A program made the position numbers and the translations under genes. A DNA stretch of 64,000 nt from Actinomycetospora termitidis (lineage in GTDB: Bacteria > Actinomycetota > Actinomycetes > Mycobacteriales > Pseudonocardiaceae), in assembly GCF_030286555.1 (NCBI RefSeq), contig NZ_JASVWF010000001.1:682001-746000 (forward strand), in the 5' to 3' direction. Of the stretch, positions 25,415-34,656 are shown piece after piece. The notes under the pieces were generated by a model. The model was given only the letters and a program-made list of their open reading frames with translations, made no database searches and was not told where the DNA came from. The stretch's first letter is position 1. Each line of letters opens with the position of its first letter.

Positions 25415-26732
25415 ATGAGTTCGGACGGTGGTGGGGACGCGGTCGGCGTGGAGCTGACCGCGCTGCTCGCACGCCTCGCCGAACTCGCCGATCAGCCCAC
25501 CGACCCGTCGTGCGGAGTCACCGACGCCGCCCGGATCGACCGGATCGCGCTGCTCGAACAGACCCGCTCCGCGCTGGCCGCCGCCCAGCACACCGAGATG
25601 GTCGCCTTCGCGAAAGCCCACGTCGAAGCTCAGGCCGACCTGATCGCCGCCCACGAACTCGACCCCCGCGACCTCGGCAGGGGCATCGCCGACCAGATCG
25701 CGCTGGCCTGCCACGTGTCCCCGACAGTGGGCTCCCGGCGGCTCGGGGTCGCCCAGGCGTTGGCCGACGATCTGCCGTGCACCCGCGGGATGCTGGCCGC
25801 GGGCAGGATCAGCGAGCGGCTCGCCGAGCACGTCGTCTCGCTGACCAGTCACCTCGACCCGGAACTCCGCCGGCTGGTGGACCAGCAGGTCGCCGCCTCG
25901 GGAATCGAGACCCAGAGCCGGTTCGCCGCCGAAGCGACGATCAAGCGGTTGGCCTACGAGGCCGACCCGGCCGGGTTCACCCACCGTGGGCGGACCGCCC
26001 GAACGCAGCGGCGGGTCACGCTGCGCCCCGCCCCGGACACCATGTCCATGCTGTCGGGGCTGTTGCCGGTCGAGCAGGGCGTCGCCTGCATCACCGCGCT
26101 CCGCACGTACGCGGACACGTTGATCGCCGGCGGCGACGCCGACGGGCGCAGCCGGGACCAGATCGTGGCCGACACCCTGGTCGAGCGGATCACCGGGCAG
26201 ACCTTCGCCGAGGACGTCACCGTCGAGGTCGGCATCGTGCTCCCCCTCGACGCCCTCACCGACCCCGACAGTGGGAAGACCGGGGAGGTCGTCGGCTACG
26301 GGCCGCTACCCGGCGGGATCGTCGCCGACCTGCTCAACACCACCCAAGGCAAGAAGTGGTGGCGGCGGCTGTTCACCCACCCCCGCTCCGGACGCCTCGT
26401 CGGCGGCGACCCCCAACGCCGACTGTTCGACGGGTTCCTCGCCACCCTGATCCACTACCGCGACCACGGCCGCTGCCGCGACCCCCTATCGGCGTGCTCC
26501 CTTGAACCTGCGGCAAGCCCCCGCCCGGCACACCGACCACATCCGCGGCCGCACCGCCGGTGGCCCGACCAGCCTGGGCAACGGGCGCCGTACGTGTGTG
26601 CGCGGCAACCAGGTCAAAGAACTCCCCGGCTGGTCCACCGATCTCATCGACGACGGCCTCGGCGATCAGCCGCACACCGTGCAGACGACGACCCCGACCG
26701 GCCACACCTACACCAGCCGCGACGGACCATGA
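25415..26732 (+). pseudogene. DUF222/HNH endonuclease gene (13E12 type), frameshifted
   Basis: Relic or decaying member of the actinobacterial DUF222-HNH (13E12 repeat) family. The DUF222 part is intact from 25415 (MSSDGGGD) to about 26480, ending LIHYRDHGRCRDP. At a run of five C (26482-26486) the frame is lost: the expected HNH continuation resumes in the +1 frame, reading ARHTDHIRGRTAGGPTSLG and ending at 26732 with THTYTSRDGP-like family ending. At the junction the usual YCDAP is replaced by YRRAPLNLRQAP, so the second zinc cysteine is missing as well. The original frame runs on as nonsense. These genes are dispersed families in actinomycetes, and members can host phage integration. No integrase is nearby. 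Confidence 0.8.
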
Positions 26733-26743
26733 GCCGCCGCAGC

Positions 26744-27841
26744 TCAGCCCAGGGCCGACACCCGGAACCAATCCTGGGCCACCGCAGGGTCGCCGAACAC
26801 CTCGACGTGCCCGAGTTCCGCCCGTCCCGTGACGACCGCCAGCAGGTCGACGGCCCGTCCGCGCACGGCCACGTCCGCCTTGACGTGCTCGCGCGTGATC
26901 GTCACGCCCTCGGGCCCCCGCCGGATCAGCCACTCGCCGTCCGGGGCGTCCGTGACGTGCAGGTGGATCGTCTCCCCGGAGCCACGCACCCGCCGGGAGC
27001 CGCTGCGGAAGTCGGTGAGCAGGTCGTACCACTCCGCGATGCCGTCGACCGCCAGCTCGGGGGCGACGTCGGCCAGCGGCTCGAGGCCGACCGCGAGCTC
27101 GGCGTCCAGGCGGTGCACGAGGGTCTCGTGGAGCTGGCGGCGCTCCCACCAGGCGACGGTGGTCGGGCGGCCGAACCCGCCGACCTGCCGGTCCGGGCCG
27201 CTCGCCCGGAAGGTCCCGGCGAGGGCCGCGGCTCCGCGGAGCAGCCAGGTGGCGACCTCGTCCCGGGAGTCCGGCGGCACGCCGTCCGGGACATCGGCGT
27301 CGCGGTCGAGCATCTGGTCCGCCCCGGTCTCGATCGTCGCGGTGACCCGGCGGTGGACGCGACCGAGGTGCGCGGCGAGGTCACGCACCGTCCAGTCCCC
27401 GCAGGTCGGCACCGGAGCGGACAGGTCGTCGCCCGCGGCCGGCGCGCTCACGGCGTCGGCGAAGGCGGTGGCCTGGAGGAGCAGCTCGTCGCTGGGCACG
27501 AGAGTGCAGCCTGCCCTACGGGCCACGAGACTCACCACGAGTTCGCCGTCCTCGTCGGTCGCGGTGTACGCCGCCACGTCGTCCACCCCGCCACCGGAGA
27601 CGCACTCGCCCGTGGCCAGCCGGAACTGGTGGTTGTGCAACGGGCACATCACCAGGTCGGCGTCGACGAGCCCGTCGGCGAGCGGGCCGCCCCGGTGCGG
27701 GCAGGTCGCCCGCAGCGCGTGCAGCCCGCCCGACCGTGGCCGGAACACCGCCACCGGCTCGTCCCCGACCAGGAACGCGCGCCCCTCTCCGAGCGGGATC
27801 TGGTCCACCGGCCCGAGCCGGGTCCGCACCGCGCCGCTCAC
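26744..27841 (-). CDS. nirD: NirD-like Rieske domain fused to a mycothiol-dependent isomerase-like domain
   Basis: 365-aa fusion. Residues 1-105 form a NirD-type Rieske domain: VDQIPLGEGRAFLVGD, then C47-P-H49 (CPHRGGPLADG) and C66-P-L-H69, the four [2Fe-2S] ligands. NirD is the small electron-transfer subunit of NADH-dependent nitrite reductase, normally about 110 aa. Without an intervening stop the frame continues into a DinB/MDMPI-like module (~115-365) with TCGDWTVRDLAAHLGRVHRRV, RPTTVAWWERRQLHETLVHRLDAE and a sterol-carrier-like tail. Members of that family use mycothiol or are of unknown function. The GTG start overlaps the nirB TGA (GTGA). An internal GTG at ~residue 115 could start a separate protein but lacks a ribosome site. 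Confidence 0.8.
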   Translation of the reverse strand: MSGAVRTRLGPVDQIPLGEGRAFLVGDEPVAVFRPRSGGLHALRATCPHRGGPLADGLVDADLVMCPLHNHQFRLATGECVSGGGVDDVAAYTATDEDGELVVSLVARRAGCTLVPSDELLLQATAFADAVSAPAAGDDLSAPVPTCGDWTVRDLAAHLGRVHRRVTATIETGADQMLDRDADVPDGVPPDSRDEVATWLLRGAAALAGTFRASGPDRQVGGFGRPTTVAWWERRQLHETLVHRLDAELAVGLEPLADVAPELAVDGIAEWYDLLTDFRSGSRRVRGSGETIHLHVTDAPDGEWLIRRGPEGVTITREHVKADVAVRGRAVDLLAVVTGRAELGHVEVFGDPAVAQDWFRVSALG

Positions 27842-30399
27842 GAGCGCACCGGGACCTGCGGCAGCGGCACCAGCGGCAGGGCGTCGTGGAACTGGCCCGG
27901 GGTCGCCTCCTGCTGGTCGGCGGCCCAGGGGTCGACGTAGGCGTCGACGGCCTCCTGCATCCGCGCGTCGAGGTCCGCCGCGATCCCCTCGGCGTCGTCG
28001 ACGACCACGGCGATCAGGTGGTCCAGACCCATCCGCGGCACGAAGTCGTAGGTCCGCTCGAGCCAGTTGGCGTTCTCCCGGTAGTACTGCAGGAACCGTC
28101 CGGTGATCCGGACGGCCTCCTCGTGCGAGTCCACGGTCGCGAGCACGTCGCCCTTCCGGATCGTCGCGCCGGCGGCCCCGCCGACGTAGATCTGCCACTG
28201 CCCGCCCTCGACGGCGACGAGCCCCACGTCCTTCACCATCGACTCCGCGCAGTTCCGCGGGCACCCGGAGACGGCGAGCTTCATCTTCGCCGGCCCCTCG
28301 ATGCCCTTGTAGCGCTCCTCGAGGTCGATGCCGAGCTTCGTGGAGTCCCCGAGCCCGAAGCGGCAGAAGTCGGTGCCGACGCAGGTCTTCACCGTCCGGA
28401 ACGACTTGCCGTACGCCCAGCCCGACGGCATGTCCAGGTCCGCCCACACCTCCTGGAGCTTCTCCTTCGGCACGCCGAGCAGGTCGATGCGCTGGCCGCC
28501 GGTCAGCTTCACCATCGGGATGTCGTGCTTGTCGGCGACGTCGGCGATCCGTCGCAGCTGGTCGGGGCTGGTGACGCCGCCCGACATCCGCGGCACCACC
28601 GAGAACGTGCCGTCCCGCTGGATGTTGGCGTGCACCCGGTCGTTGATGAACCGGCCGTCCCGCTCGTCGACGACGTCGTCCGGCCACATCATCCGCAGCA
28701 GCGCGGTCAGCCCCATCTTCGAGCCGACGTCGTCCTTCCCCTCCGGCGCCAGCGCCTCGAACACCGCGGACACGCTCTTCAGCTCCCGCGCCCGGATCTC
28801 CGCCATCAGCGTCGGCTTGTCCAGCGGGATGCCGGGGACGTAGTACGACTCGGCCGGGTCCGCCGCGCCCCCGCCGCCCAGCGCGGCCTCGACGACCTCG
28901 TGGACGAGCCCCTTGCACGACCCGCAGCCCTTGCCGGCCCGGGTCGCCGCCATGCACGCCGACACCGAGTCCGCGCCGTCGTGCACGCACGCCACGAGGT
29001 CGCCCTTGGAGACGCCGTTGCAGTTGCAGATCTGGGTGTCGTCGGGGAGGTCCGCGGCCGAGGCCGAGTCGTCCGCCGAGCCCAGGTCGAACAGCAGCTT
29101 GACCCGTTCCTCGGGCAGCGCCGAGCGGGAGTCGAAGGCCTGGGTCAGCGCCGCGACCTTCGAGACGTCGCCGACCAGCGTCGCCCCGATCAGCGTGCCG
29201 TCCCGGATGATCACCGTCTGGTAGACCCCGCGGCCCGTCTCGGAGAACTGGACGAACTCGTCACTCGCGCGCTCCGGGGTCTTGAGCCCCATCTGCGCGA
29301 CGTCGACCCCGGCCACCTTGAGCTTCGTGGCCAGCCGCGACCCGTGGTACTCCGCGTCCGGGTTCGCGCCCGTGACGACGTCCGCGAGCACCTCGGCCTG
29401 CTCCCACAGGGGCCCGACGACGCCGTACACCTCGCCCCGGTGCTGCGCGCACTCCCCGACCACGAAGATCGAGTCGTCGTCCACCGAGCGCATCCGGTCG
29501 TCGACCACGATCGCGCGCTGCGTCTCCAGGCCGCTCACCATCGCCAGCCCGATGTTCGGCCGGATGCCGGCGGTGACGACGACCATGTCGCAGTCCAGCG
29601 TCGACCCGTCGGTGAACCGCACGCCGGAGACGGCGCCGTCGCGGCGTCCTCCGGTCGAGCTCCGCTGCGCTCCGTCTCCCACCAGGATCTCCGAGGTCTT
29701 CACCCCGAGGTGCATGTGCATCCCCAGGTCCTCGAGCTTCGAGCGCAGCACCTTCGACGCCTCGGCCTCGAGCTGCTGGTTCATCAGCACCTCGGTCGGG
29801 TGCACGACGTGCACCGCCACCCCGTGCGCCTGCAGTCCCGCGGCCGCCTCCAGGCCGAGCAGACCGCCCCCGATGACGACGGCCGTCCGGTGCTCCCGGA
29901 CGTGCGCCAGCATCCCCTGGGCATCGTCGAGCGACCGGAAGCCGAACACGCCCGGCGTCAGCTCGGTCCGCGACGCCCACATGCCCTCCATGGGCGGGAA
30001 GAACGAGCGCGACCCGGTCGCCAGGATCAGCGTGTCGTAGGGCGTGACCGACCCGTCGTCACCCTGCACCACCCGGGCGTGCCGGTCGATCCGCACGATC
30101 CGGACGCCCGCGTGCAGCGTGATGCCGTTCTCGACGTACCAGTCGACGGGGTTGAGGAACAGTTCGTCGTCGTCCTCGCCCGACGCCGCGTTCGCGAGCA
30201 CCTCGGAGAGCAGGATGCGGTTGTAGTTGCCGTACGGCTCCTCGCCGAAGACCGTGATGTCGAACAGGTCGCCGCCGCCGCGCGCGAGGATCTCCTCGAG
30301 CGCCCGCGCCCCCGACATCCCGTTCCCGACGACGACCAGCTTCGCGCGGCCCGGCTCCGGGGTCCCGGCCTCCTGCCCGGTCGCGAGCGTCGCCGTCAT
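27838..30399 (-). CDS. nirB: NADH-dependent nitrite reductase large subunit
   Basis: 853-aa cytoplasmic siroheme enzyme that reduces nitrite to ammonium with NirD. The order is: FAD/NAD domain (VVVGNGMSGARALEEIL, ~22; VVIGGGLLGLEAAAGL, ~175); BFD-like [2Fe-2S] domain (CNCNGVSKGDL, CGSCKGLVHEV, ~455-500); then the sulfite/nitrite reductase domains with CVGTDFCRFGLGDS and SGCPRNCAE, which supply the four Cys for the [4Fe-4S]-siroheme site. At ~residues 240-248 the sequence GDGAQRSST is encoded by an in-frame copy of the 27-bp repeat, in a loop of the NAD domain. Its ATG overlaps the stop of the preceding small gene by one base. Confidence 0.95.
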   Translation of the reverse strand: MTATLATGQEAGTPEPGRAKLVVVGNGMSGARALEEILARGGGDLFDITVFGEEPYGNYNRILLSEVLANAASGEDDDELFLNPVDWYVENGITLHAGVRIVRIDRHARVVQGDDGSVTPYDTLILATGSRSFFPPMEGMWASRTELTPGVFGFRSLDDAQGMLAHVREHRTAVVIGGGLLGLEAAAGLQAHGVAVHVVHPTEVLMNQQLEAEASKVLRSKLEDLGMHMHLGVKTSEILVGDGAQRSSTGGRRDGAVSGVRFTDGSTLDCDMVVVTAGIRPNIGLAMVSGLETQRAIVVDDRMRSVDDDSIFVVGECAQHRGEVYGVVGPLWEQAEVLADVVTGANPDAEYHGSRLATKLKVAGVDVAQMGLKTPERASDEFVQFSETGRGVYQTVIIRDGTLIGATLVGDVSKVAALTQAFDSRSALPEERVKLLFDLGSADDSASAADLPDDTQICNCNGVSKGDLVACVHDGADSVSACMAATRAGKGCGSCKGLVHEVVEAALGGGGAADPAESYYVPGIPLDKPTLMAEIRARELKSVSAVFEALAPEGKDDVGSKMGLTALLRMMWPDDVVDERDGRFINDRVHANIQRDGTFSVVPRMSGGVTSPDQLRRIADVADKHDIPMVKLTGGQRIDLLGVPKEKLQEVWADLDMPSGWAYGKSFRTVKTCVGTDFCRFGLGDSTKLGIDLEERYKGIEGPAKMKLAVSGCPRNCAESMVKDVGLVAVEGGQWQIYVGGAAGATIRKGDVLATVDSHEEAVRITGRFLQYYRENANWLERTYDFVPRMGLDHLIAVVVDDAEGIAADLDARMQEAVDAYVDPWAADQQEATPGQFHDALPLVPLPQVPVRS
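29653..29680 (+). repeat. copy of the dispersed 27-bp repeat inside nirB
   Basis: It begins GGTCGAGCTCCGCTGCGCTC and ends CGTCTCCC. Translated on the minus strand in the nirB frame it gives GDGAQRSST. It matches the inverted copy at 58331-58357 over 27 positions. Confidence 0.65.
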
Positions 30400-30746
30400 C
30401 AGACCTCCACCAGGCCGCAGTCGACGACGAGCGTCCCGGAGACCCCGGCAGGTGCGGAGTAGTGGATCTCCACGGTGCTCCCCGCCAGGAGGTCCTCGAC
30501 CACGCGCAGCGAGACGTGCATGTCCTGCTTCGCGCCCACCGGCAGCCAGCGGGCGGGGGTGCCGTCGAACGCGAGCACGACCGTCGCGAGCTCGTCGGAG
30601 GAGTTGCCGGCCCGGACGTAGAGCACCTGGCCGGTGACGCCCTCCGGCACGGTGTAGGTCAGCGACGGGTGCAACAGGGCCGGTTTGTCCAGCCCCTGCC
30701 CCTCGAAGGCGAACGCGCCCTGCAGGAATCGCGGCGTGGTCATCAT
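30399..30746 (-). CDS. small protein of the nitrate-assimilation operon
   Basis: 115-aa protein of unknown function, between the nitrate reductase and nirB genes and overlapping both (ATGA at its start, TGATG at its end), so it is tightly co-translated. It has no signal peptide, cysteines or membrane helix beyond one Cys near the C-terminus. It looks all-beta: LTYTVPEGVTGQVLYVRAGN, ELATVVLAFDGTP, STVEIHYSAPAGVSGTLVVD. That fits a single beta-sandwich with the feel of a binding or assembly module. A role as accessory of the reductases is inferred from position only. Its start is ATG at 30746 or the next codon. Confidence 0.75.
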   Translation of the reverse strand: MMTTPRFLQGAFAFEGQGLDKPALLHPSLTYTVPEGVTGQVLYVRAGNSSDELATVVLAFDGTPARWLPVGAKQDMHVSLRVVEDLLAGSTVEIHYSAPAGVSGTLVVDCGLVEV

Positions 30747-32878
30747 ACTCCGGGGACCTCTTCCGTGGTGGTGGTGGCGGCTTCGAGGGCGACCGCGCAG
30801 ACCTTGAACTCCGGCATCCGCGAGGCCGGGTCCAGCGCGGGGTTGGTGAGGGCGTTGATCGTCTGCTCGCCGGCCCAGTGGAACGGCGCGAAGACGGTGT
30901 CGGGGCGGATCTCGCGGGAGAGCCGGGCCCGCATCCGCGCGGTCCCCCGCCGGGTGCGCAGCAGGACGTCCCCGCCCTCGGCGACCCCGAGGCGCGCGGC
31001 GAGGTCGGGATGGATCTCGACGGCGGGTTCGGCCTCGGCGTCGAGCAGCGCCTTCGTCCGCCGGGTCTGGGTGCCGGACTGGTAGTGGGCGCGCGAGCGA
31101 CCCGTCGTCAGGCGGTAGGGGTACTCGTCGTCCGGGCTCTCGGCCGCGGCGCGGTGGTGCACGACGTGGAAGCGGGCGCGGCCGTCCGGGGTGGCGAACC
31201 GGTCGCGGAACAGCCGCGGCGTGCCCTCGTGCTCGTCGTCGGGGCAGGGCCAGAAGACGCCGCGCTCGGCCTCGATGCGCTCGTAGCTGATGCCCGCGTA
31301 GTCGGCCTTCCCGCCGGACGAGGCGCGGCGCAGCTCGTCGAACACGGTCCGCGGGTCGTCGGAGAAGAACGCGCCGCGGCCGAGCCGGTCCGCGAGCTCG
31401 GCGAGGACCTCCAGGTCCGAGCGCACCCCCTCCGGCGGCCGCGCCGCCCGCCGTCGTCGCAGGACCCGTCCTTCGAGGTTCGTCATCGTCCCCTCCTCCT
31501 CCGCCCACTGGGCGCAGGGCAGGACGACGTCGGCGAGCTCCGCGGTCTCGGAGAGGAACATGTCCGAGACGACCAGGAAGTCCAGCGCCTGCAGCCGCTC
31601 GCGGACGTGCGCCGCGCGGGGCGCACTGACCACGACGTTCGACGCCACGACCATCAGCGCACGCACCCCGCCGGGGGTGCCGAGCCGGTCGAGCATCTCG
31701 TAGGCCGAGACCCCGGGCCGCGGGAGCTCGTCGGGGTCGACGCCCCACACCCCGGCGACGTGGGCGCGCGCGGCGGGGTCCGCGAGCATCCGGTAGCCCG
31801 GCAGCTGGTCGGCCTTCTGCCCGTGCTCGCGTCCGCCCTGGCCGTTGCCCTGACCCGTGACCGTCGCCCACCCCGAGAACGGGCGCCCGGGCAGTCCGAG
31901 GGCGAGGGCGAGGTTGATCCACGCGAGTGCCGTGTCCGAGCCCTTCGCGTGCTGCTCGGCCCCGCGGGCGGAGAGGATCATCGTGGCGCGCGACTCGGCG
32001 AGCATCCGCACGGCGCGTTCCATGACCCGCACCGGCACCCCGGTGATGCGCTCGACCCGGTCCGGCCAGTACTGGCGCATCGCGCGCCGGACGGCGTCCC
32101 AGCCGGTCGTGCGGTCCGCGACGTAGGCGGTGTCGACCAGCCGGTGCTTGATCGCGAGGTGGAGCAGCCCGTTCGCGAGCGCCAGGTCGGTGCCCGGCAC
32201 GGGCTGCAGGTGGACGTCGGCGGCGGCCGCGGTGGCGGTGTACCGGGGATCGACGACGAGGTGCCGGGCGCCGCGCTCGCGGCCGGCGGCGAACCAGCGC
32301 ATGGCGGGCGGCATGGTGTCGGCGGGATTGGAGCCGACCAGCATGACGGTGTCCGCCCGGGCGACGTCCGCGAGCGGGAACGGCATGCCCCGGTCGATCC
32401 CGAAGGCCTTGTTCGAGGCCGCGGCGGCGCTGGACATGCAGAAGCGGCCGTTGTAGTCGATCGAGGCGCTGCCCAGCGCGACCCGGACGAACTTGCCCGC
32501 CTGGTAGGCCTTCTCGTTGGTGAGGCCTCCGCCGCCGAACAGTCCCGCGGCGTCGGGCCCGAACCGCTCGCGGGCCACCGTCAGGCCGGCCACGACCCGG
32601 TCCAGCGCCTCGTCCCAGGTGGCCTCCCGGAACGGCTCGTCGCGGTGGTCTCGGACCAGCGGGGTGGTCAGACGGTCGGGGTGGGCGAGCAGCTCGACCG
32701 AGCTGCGGCCCTTCTCGCAGAGCGCGCCGCGGTTCGTCGGGAAGTTCGCGCCGTCGACCTCGTAGCCGCCGCCCTCGGCCTCCGGGCGCGCCGTGATCGT
32801 CATGCCGCACTGCAGGGAGCAGTAGGGGCAGTGCGTGTCGACCGGACCGGTCGACACGTCGACGAGGGGGAGGCTCAC
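30743..32878 (-). CDS. assimilatory nitrate reductase catalytic subunit
   Basis: 711-aa Mo-bis-MGD oxidoreductase of the NarB/NasC group that reduces nitrate to nitrite in the cytoplasm. The N-terminal [4Fe-4S] motif is CPYCSLQCG (residues 17-25), with a fourth Cys in ALCEKGRSS (~54). Molybdopterin-binding segments include DYNGRFCMSSAAAA (~138), VMLVGSNPADTMPPAM and VTGQGNGQGGREHGQ; the latter matches assimilatory enzymes. The C-terminal MopB-binding domain reads YRLTTGRSRAHYQSGTQTR. No Tat signal is seen, which supports assimilatory use. First gene of the operon; the product nitrite is passed to NirB/NirD. It ends overlapping the 115-aa gene. Confidence 0.92.
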   Translation of the reverse strand: MSLPLVDVSTGPVDTHCPYCSLQCGMTITARPEAEGGGYEVDGANFPTNRGALCEKGRSSVELLAHPDRLTTPLVRDHRDEPFREATWDEALDRVVAGLTVARERFGPDAAGLFGGGGLTNEKAYQAGKFVRVALGSASIDYNGRFCMSSAAAASNKAFGIDRGMPFPLADVARADTVMLVGSNPADTMPPAMRWFAAGRERGARHLVVDPRYTATAAAADVHLQPVPGTDLALANGLLHLAIKHRLVDTAYVADRTTGWDAVRRAMRQYWPDRVERITGVPVRVMERAVRMLAESRATMILSARGAEQHAKGSDTALAWINLALALGLPGRPFSGWATVTGQGNGQGGREHGQKADQLPGYRMLADPAARAHVAGVWGVDPDELPRPGVSAYEMLDRLGTPGGVRALMVVASNVVVSAPRAAHVRERLQALDFLVVSDMFLSETAELADVVLPCAQWAEEEGTMTNLEGRVLRRRRAARPPEGVRSDLEVLAELADRLGRGAFFSDDPRTVFDELRRASSGGKADYAGISYERIEAERGVFWPCPDDEHEGTPRLFRDRFATPDGRARFHVVHHRAAAESPDDEYPYRLTTGRSRAHYQSGTQTRRTKALLDAEAEPAVEIHPDLAARLGVAEGGDVLLRTRRGTARMRARLSREIRPDTVFAPFHWAGEQTINALTNPALDPASRMPEFKVCAVALEAATTTTEEVPGV

Positions 32879-32913
32879 GGCGTCCCACGTTCCGTGCCGG
32901 GTGTGTCGCGGCC

Positions 32914-32929
32914 GTTACGTGAGCGCTAC
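32914..32929. promoter_or_regulatory. possible GlnR-type half site upstream of nitrate operon
   Basis: GTTAC-N6-GCTAC lies 36 bases upstream of the nitrate reductase start. It resembles one half of the actinomycete GlnR box (GTnAC-N6-GaAAC). The second half is not evident, so this is tentative. Confidence 0.25.
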
Positions 32930-33120
32930 ACCTCCCGACCCGCCCGTGAGGGGCCGGTGAGGAGTGCGACGCCGGTCATCTCGATCGTTCAGCCTGCCCC
33001 GAAGCGAGACAGGTCACATGCTGGGCACGGCACCCGGTCTACTGTCCGCCGCACGGCCGTCGGTGGATCCGGCAGCCGGAGCAGGCCCCCGTCCGGGGCC
33101 CGAGCAGAAGGGGCGCGAGC

Positions 33121-34656
33121 GTGCGCATCGGTGTCCCCCGGGAGACCCGGGAACGCGAGACCCGTGTGGCGGCGACGCCGGCGACGGTGATCGGGCTGCA
33201 GAACCTCGGCTGGACGGTCACCGTCGAGCCGGGTGCCGGCGCCCGGTCGGACTTCCCCGACGAGGCCTACGTCGCCGCCGGCGCCGAGCTCGGCGACCCG
33301 TGGTCGGCCGACGTGGTCCTCGCCGTCAACACTCCGGCGCCGGAGGACCTGGCCCGCCTGCAGGAGCGGGCGACGCTGGTCTGCCGGGTCGCGCCCGCGC
33401 AGCACGCCGAGCTGGTCGCGGACCTCGCCGCCCGCGGGATCACGGTCCTGGCCACCGACGCGGTGCCCCGCATCTCGCGGGCCCAGTCGCTGGACGTGCT
33501 CAGCTCCATGGCCAACATCGCGGGCTACCGCGCGGTGATCGAGGCGGCCAACCGGTTCGGGCGCTTCTTCACCGGCCAGGTCACCGCGGCGGGCAAGGTG
33601 CCGCCGGCCAAGGTGCTCGTGGCGGGCGCCGGTGTGGCCGGGCTCGCCGCGATCGGGGCGGCGTCGTCGCTGGGCGCGATCGTCCGCGCCACCGACCCCC
33701 GCCCGGAGGTGGCCGAGCAGGTCAGCTCCCTGGGCGGGGAGTTCCTGACGGTGGACGTGGAGCAGGAACGCTCCACCGACGGCTACGCGCGGACGACCTC
33801 CGAGGCCTACGACCGACGCGCCGCGGAGATCTACTCCGAGCAGGCCGCGGACGTCGACATCGTCATCACGACCGCGCTCATCCCGGGCCGCGCCGCCCCC
33901 CGCCTGCTGACCGCCGCCGACGTCGCCTCGATGAGGCCCGGCAGTGTCGTCGTGGACATGGCCGCGGGGATGGGCGGCAACGTCGAGGGCTCGGTGCCCG
34001 ACGAGGTGGTCGTCACCGCGAACGGCGTGACCATCATCGGGGACACCGACCTCGCGGCGCGGCTGCCGGCGCAGGCCTCGCAGCTCTACGGGACGAACCT
34101 GGTCAACCTGCTGAAGCTGCTGACCCCGCAGAAGGACGGCGAGCTCGTCCTGGACCTCGACGACGTCGTCGTGCGCGGCATGACGGTCGCGAAGGACGGC
34201 GAGGTGATGTGGCCGCCGCCCCCGGTGTCGGTCTCGGCCGCGCCCGCCGCGGCGCCCGCGATCGAGGAGTCCACGCCCGTCGTCGAACCGGCGAAGCCGC
34301 GCTCGCCCGCGTGGCGCTACGGGGGCATCGCCTTGGGGCTGGCGCTGCTGTTCGTGGCGACCGCGTTCGCGCCCGCCGAGCTCGCCACCAACCTGACGGT
34401 GTTCGTGCTCGCCGTCGTCATCGGCTACTACGTCATCGGCAAGGTGCACCACGCGCTGCACACGCCGCTGATGTCGGTCACCAACGCCATCTCGGGCGTC
34501 GTGATCGTGGGCGCCCTGCTGCAGTTCGGGCAGCACGGCCTCGTCGTGTCGGTCCTCGCGTTCATCGCGATCGTGCTCGCCAGCATCAACATCGTCGGCG
34601 GCTTCGCGGTGACCCGCCGCATGCTCGCCATGTTCACGAAGGGTCCGGCCGCATGA
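33121..34656 (+). CDS. pntA: NAD(P) transhydrogenase alpha subunit
   Basis: 511-aa subunit of the proton-translocating transhydrogenase, which uses the proton gradient to reduce NADP+ with NADH. Domain I (NAD-binding, ~1-370) starts [20 protein letters not shown] and has the nucleotide fold [16 protein letters not shown] (~166) and the RQD-like region. After a Pro/Ala-rich linker (~375-395) four hydrophobic helices form the alpha part of membrane domain II (~400-500). The full length equals the E. coli-type fused alpha subunit. GTG start at 33121. The stop overlaps pntB as ATGA. Its position opposite the NADH-using nitrite reductase operon suggests a shared redox theme. Confidence 0.95.
   Translation: MRIGVPRETRERETRVAATPATVIGLQNLGWTVTVEPGAGARSDFPDEAYVAAGAELGDPWSADVVLAVNTPAPEDLARLQERATLVCRVAPAQHAELVADLAARGITVLATDAVPRISRAQSLDVLSSMANIAGYRAVIEAANRFGRFFTGQVTAAGKVPPAKVLVAGAGVAGLAAIGAASSLGAIVRATDPRPEVAEQVSSLGGEFLTVDVEQERSTDGYARTTSEAYDRRAAEIYSEQAADVDIVITTALIPGRAAPRLLTAADVASMRPGSVVVDMAAGMGGNVEGSVPDEVVVTANGVTIIGDTDLAARLPAQASQLYGTNLVNLLKLLTPQKDGELVLDLDDVVVRGMTVAKDGEVMWPPPPVSVSAAPAAAPAIEESTPVVEPAKPRSPAWRYGGIALGLALLFVATAFAPAELATNLTVFVLAVVIGYYVIGKVHHALHTPLMSVTNAISGVVIVGALLQFGQHGLVVSVLAFIAIVLASINIVGGFAVTRRMLAMFTKGPAA

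Noticed and set aside
25415..26732. A mobile element or prophage boundary at the DUF222 gene
   Set aside because: No integrase, transposase, flanking direct repeats or composition change was seen; neighbours are ordinary chromosomal genes.
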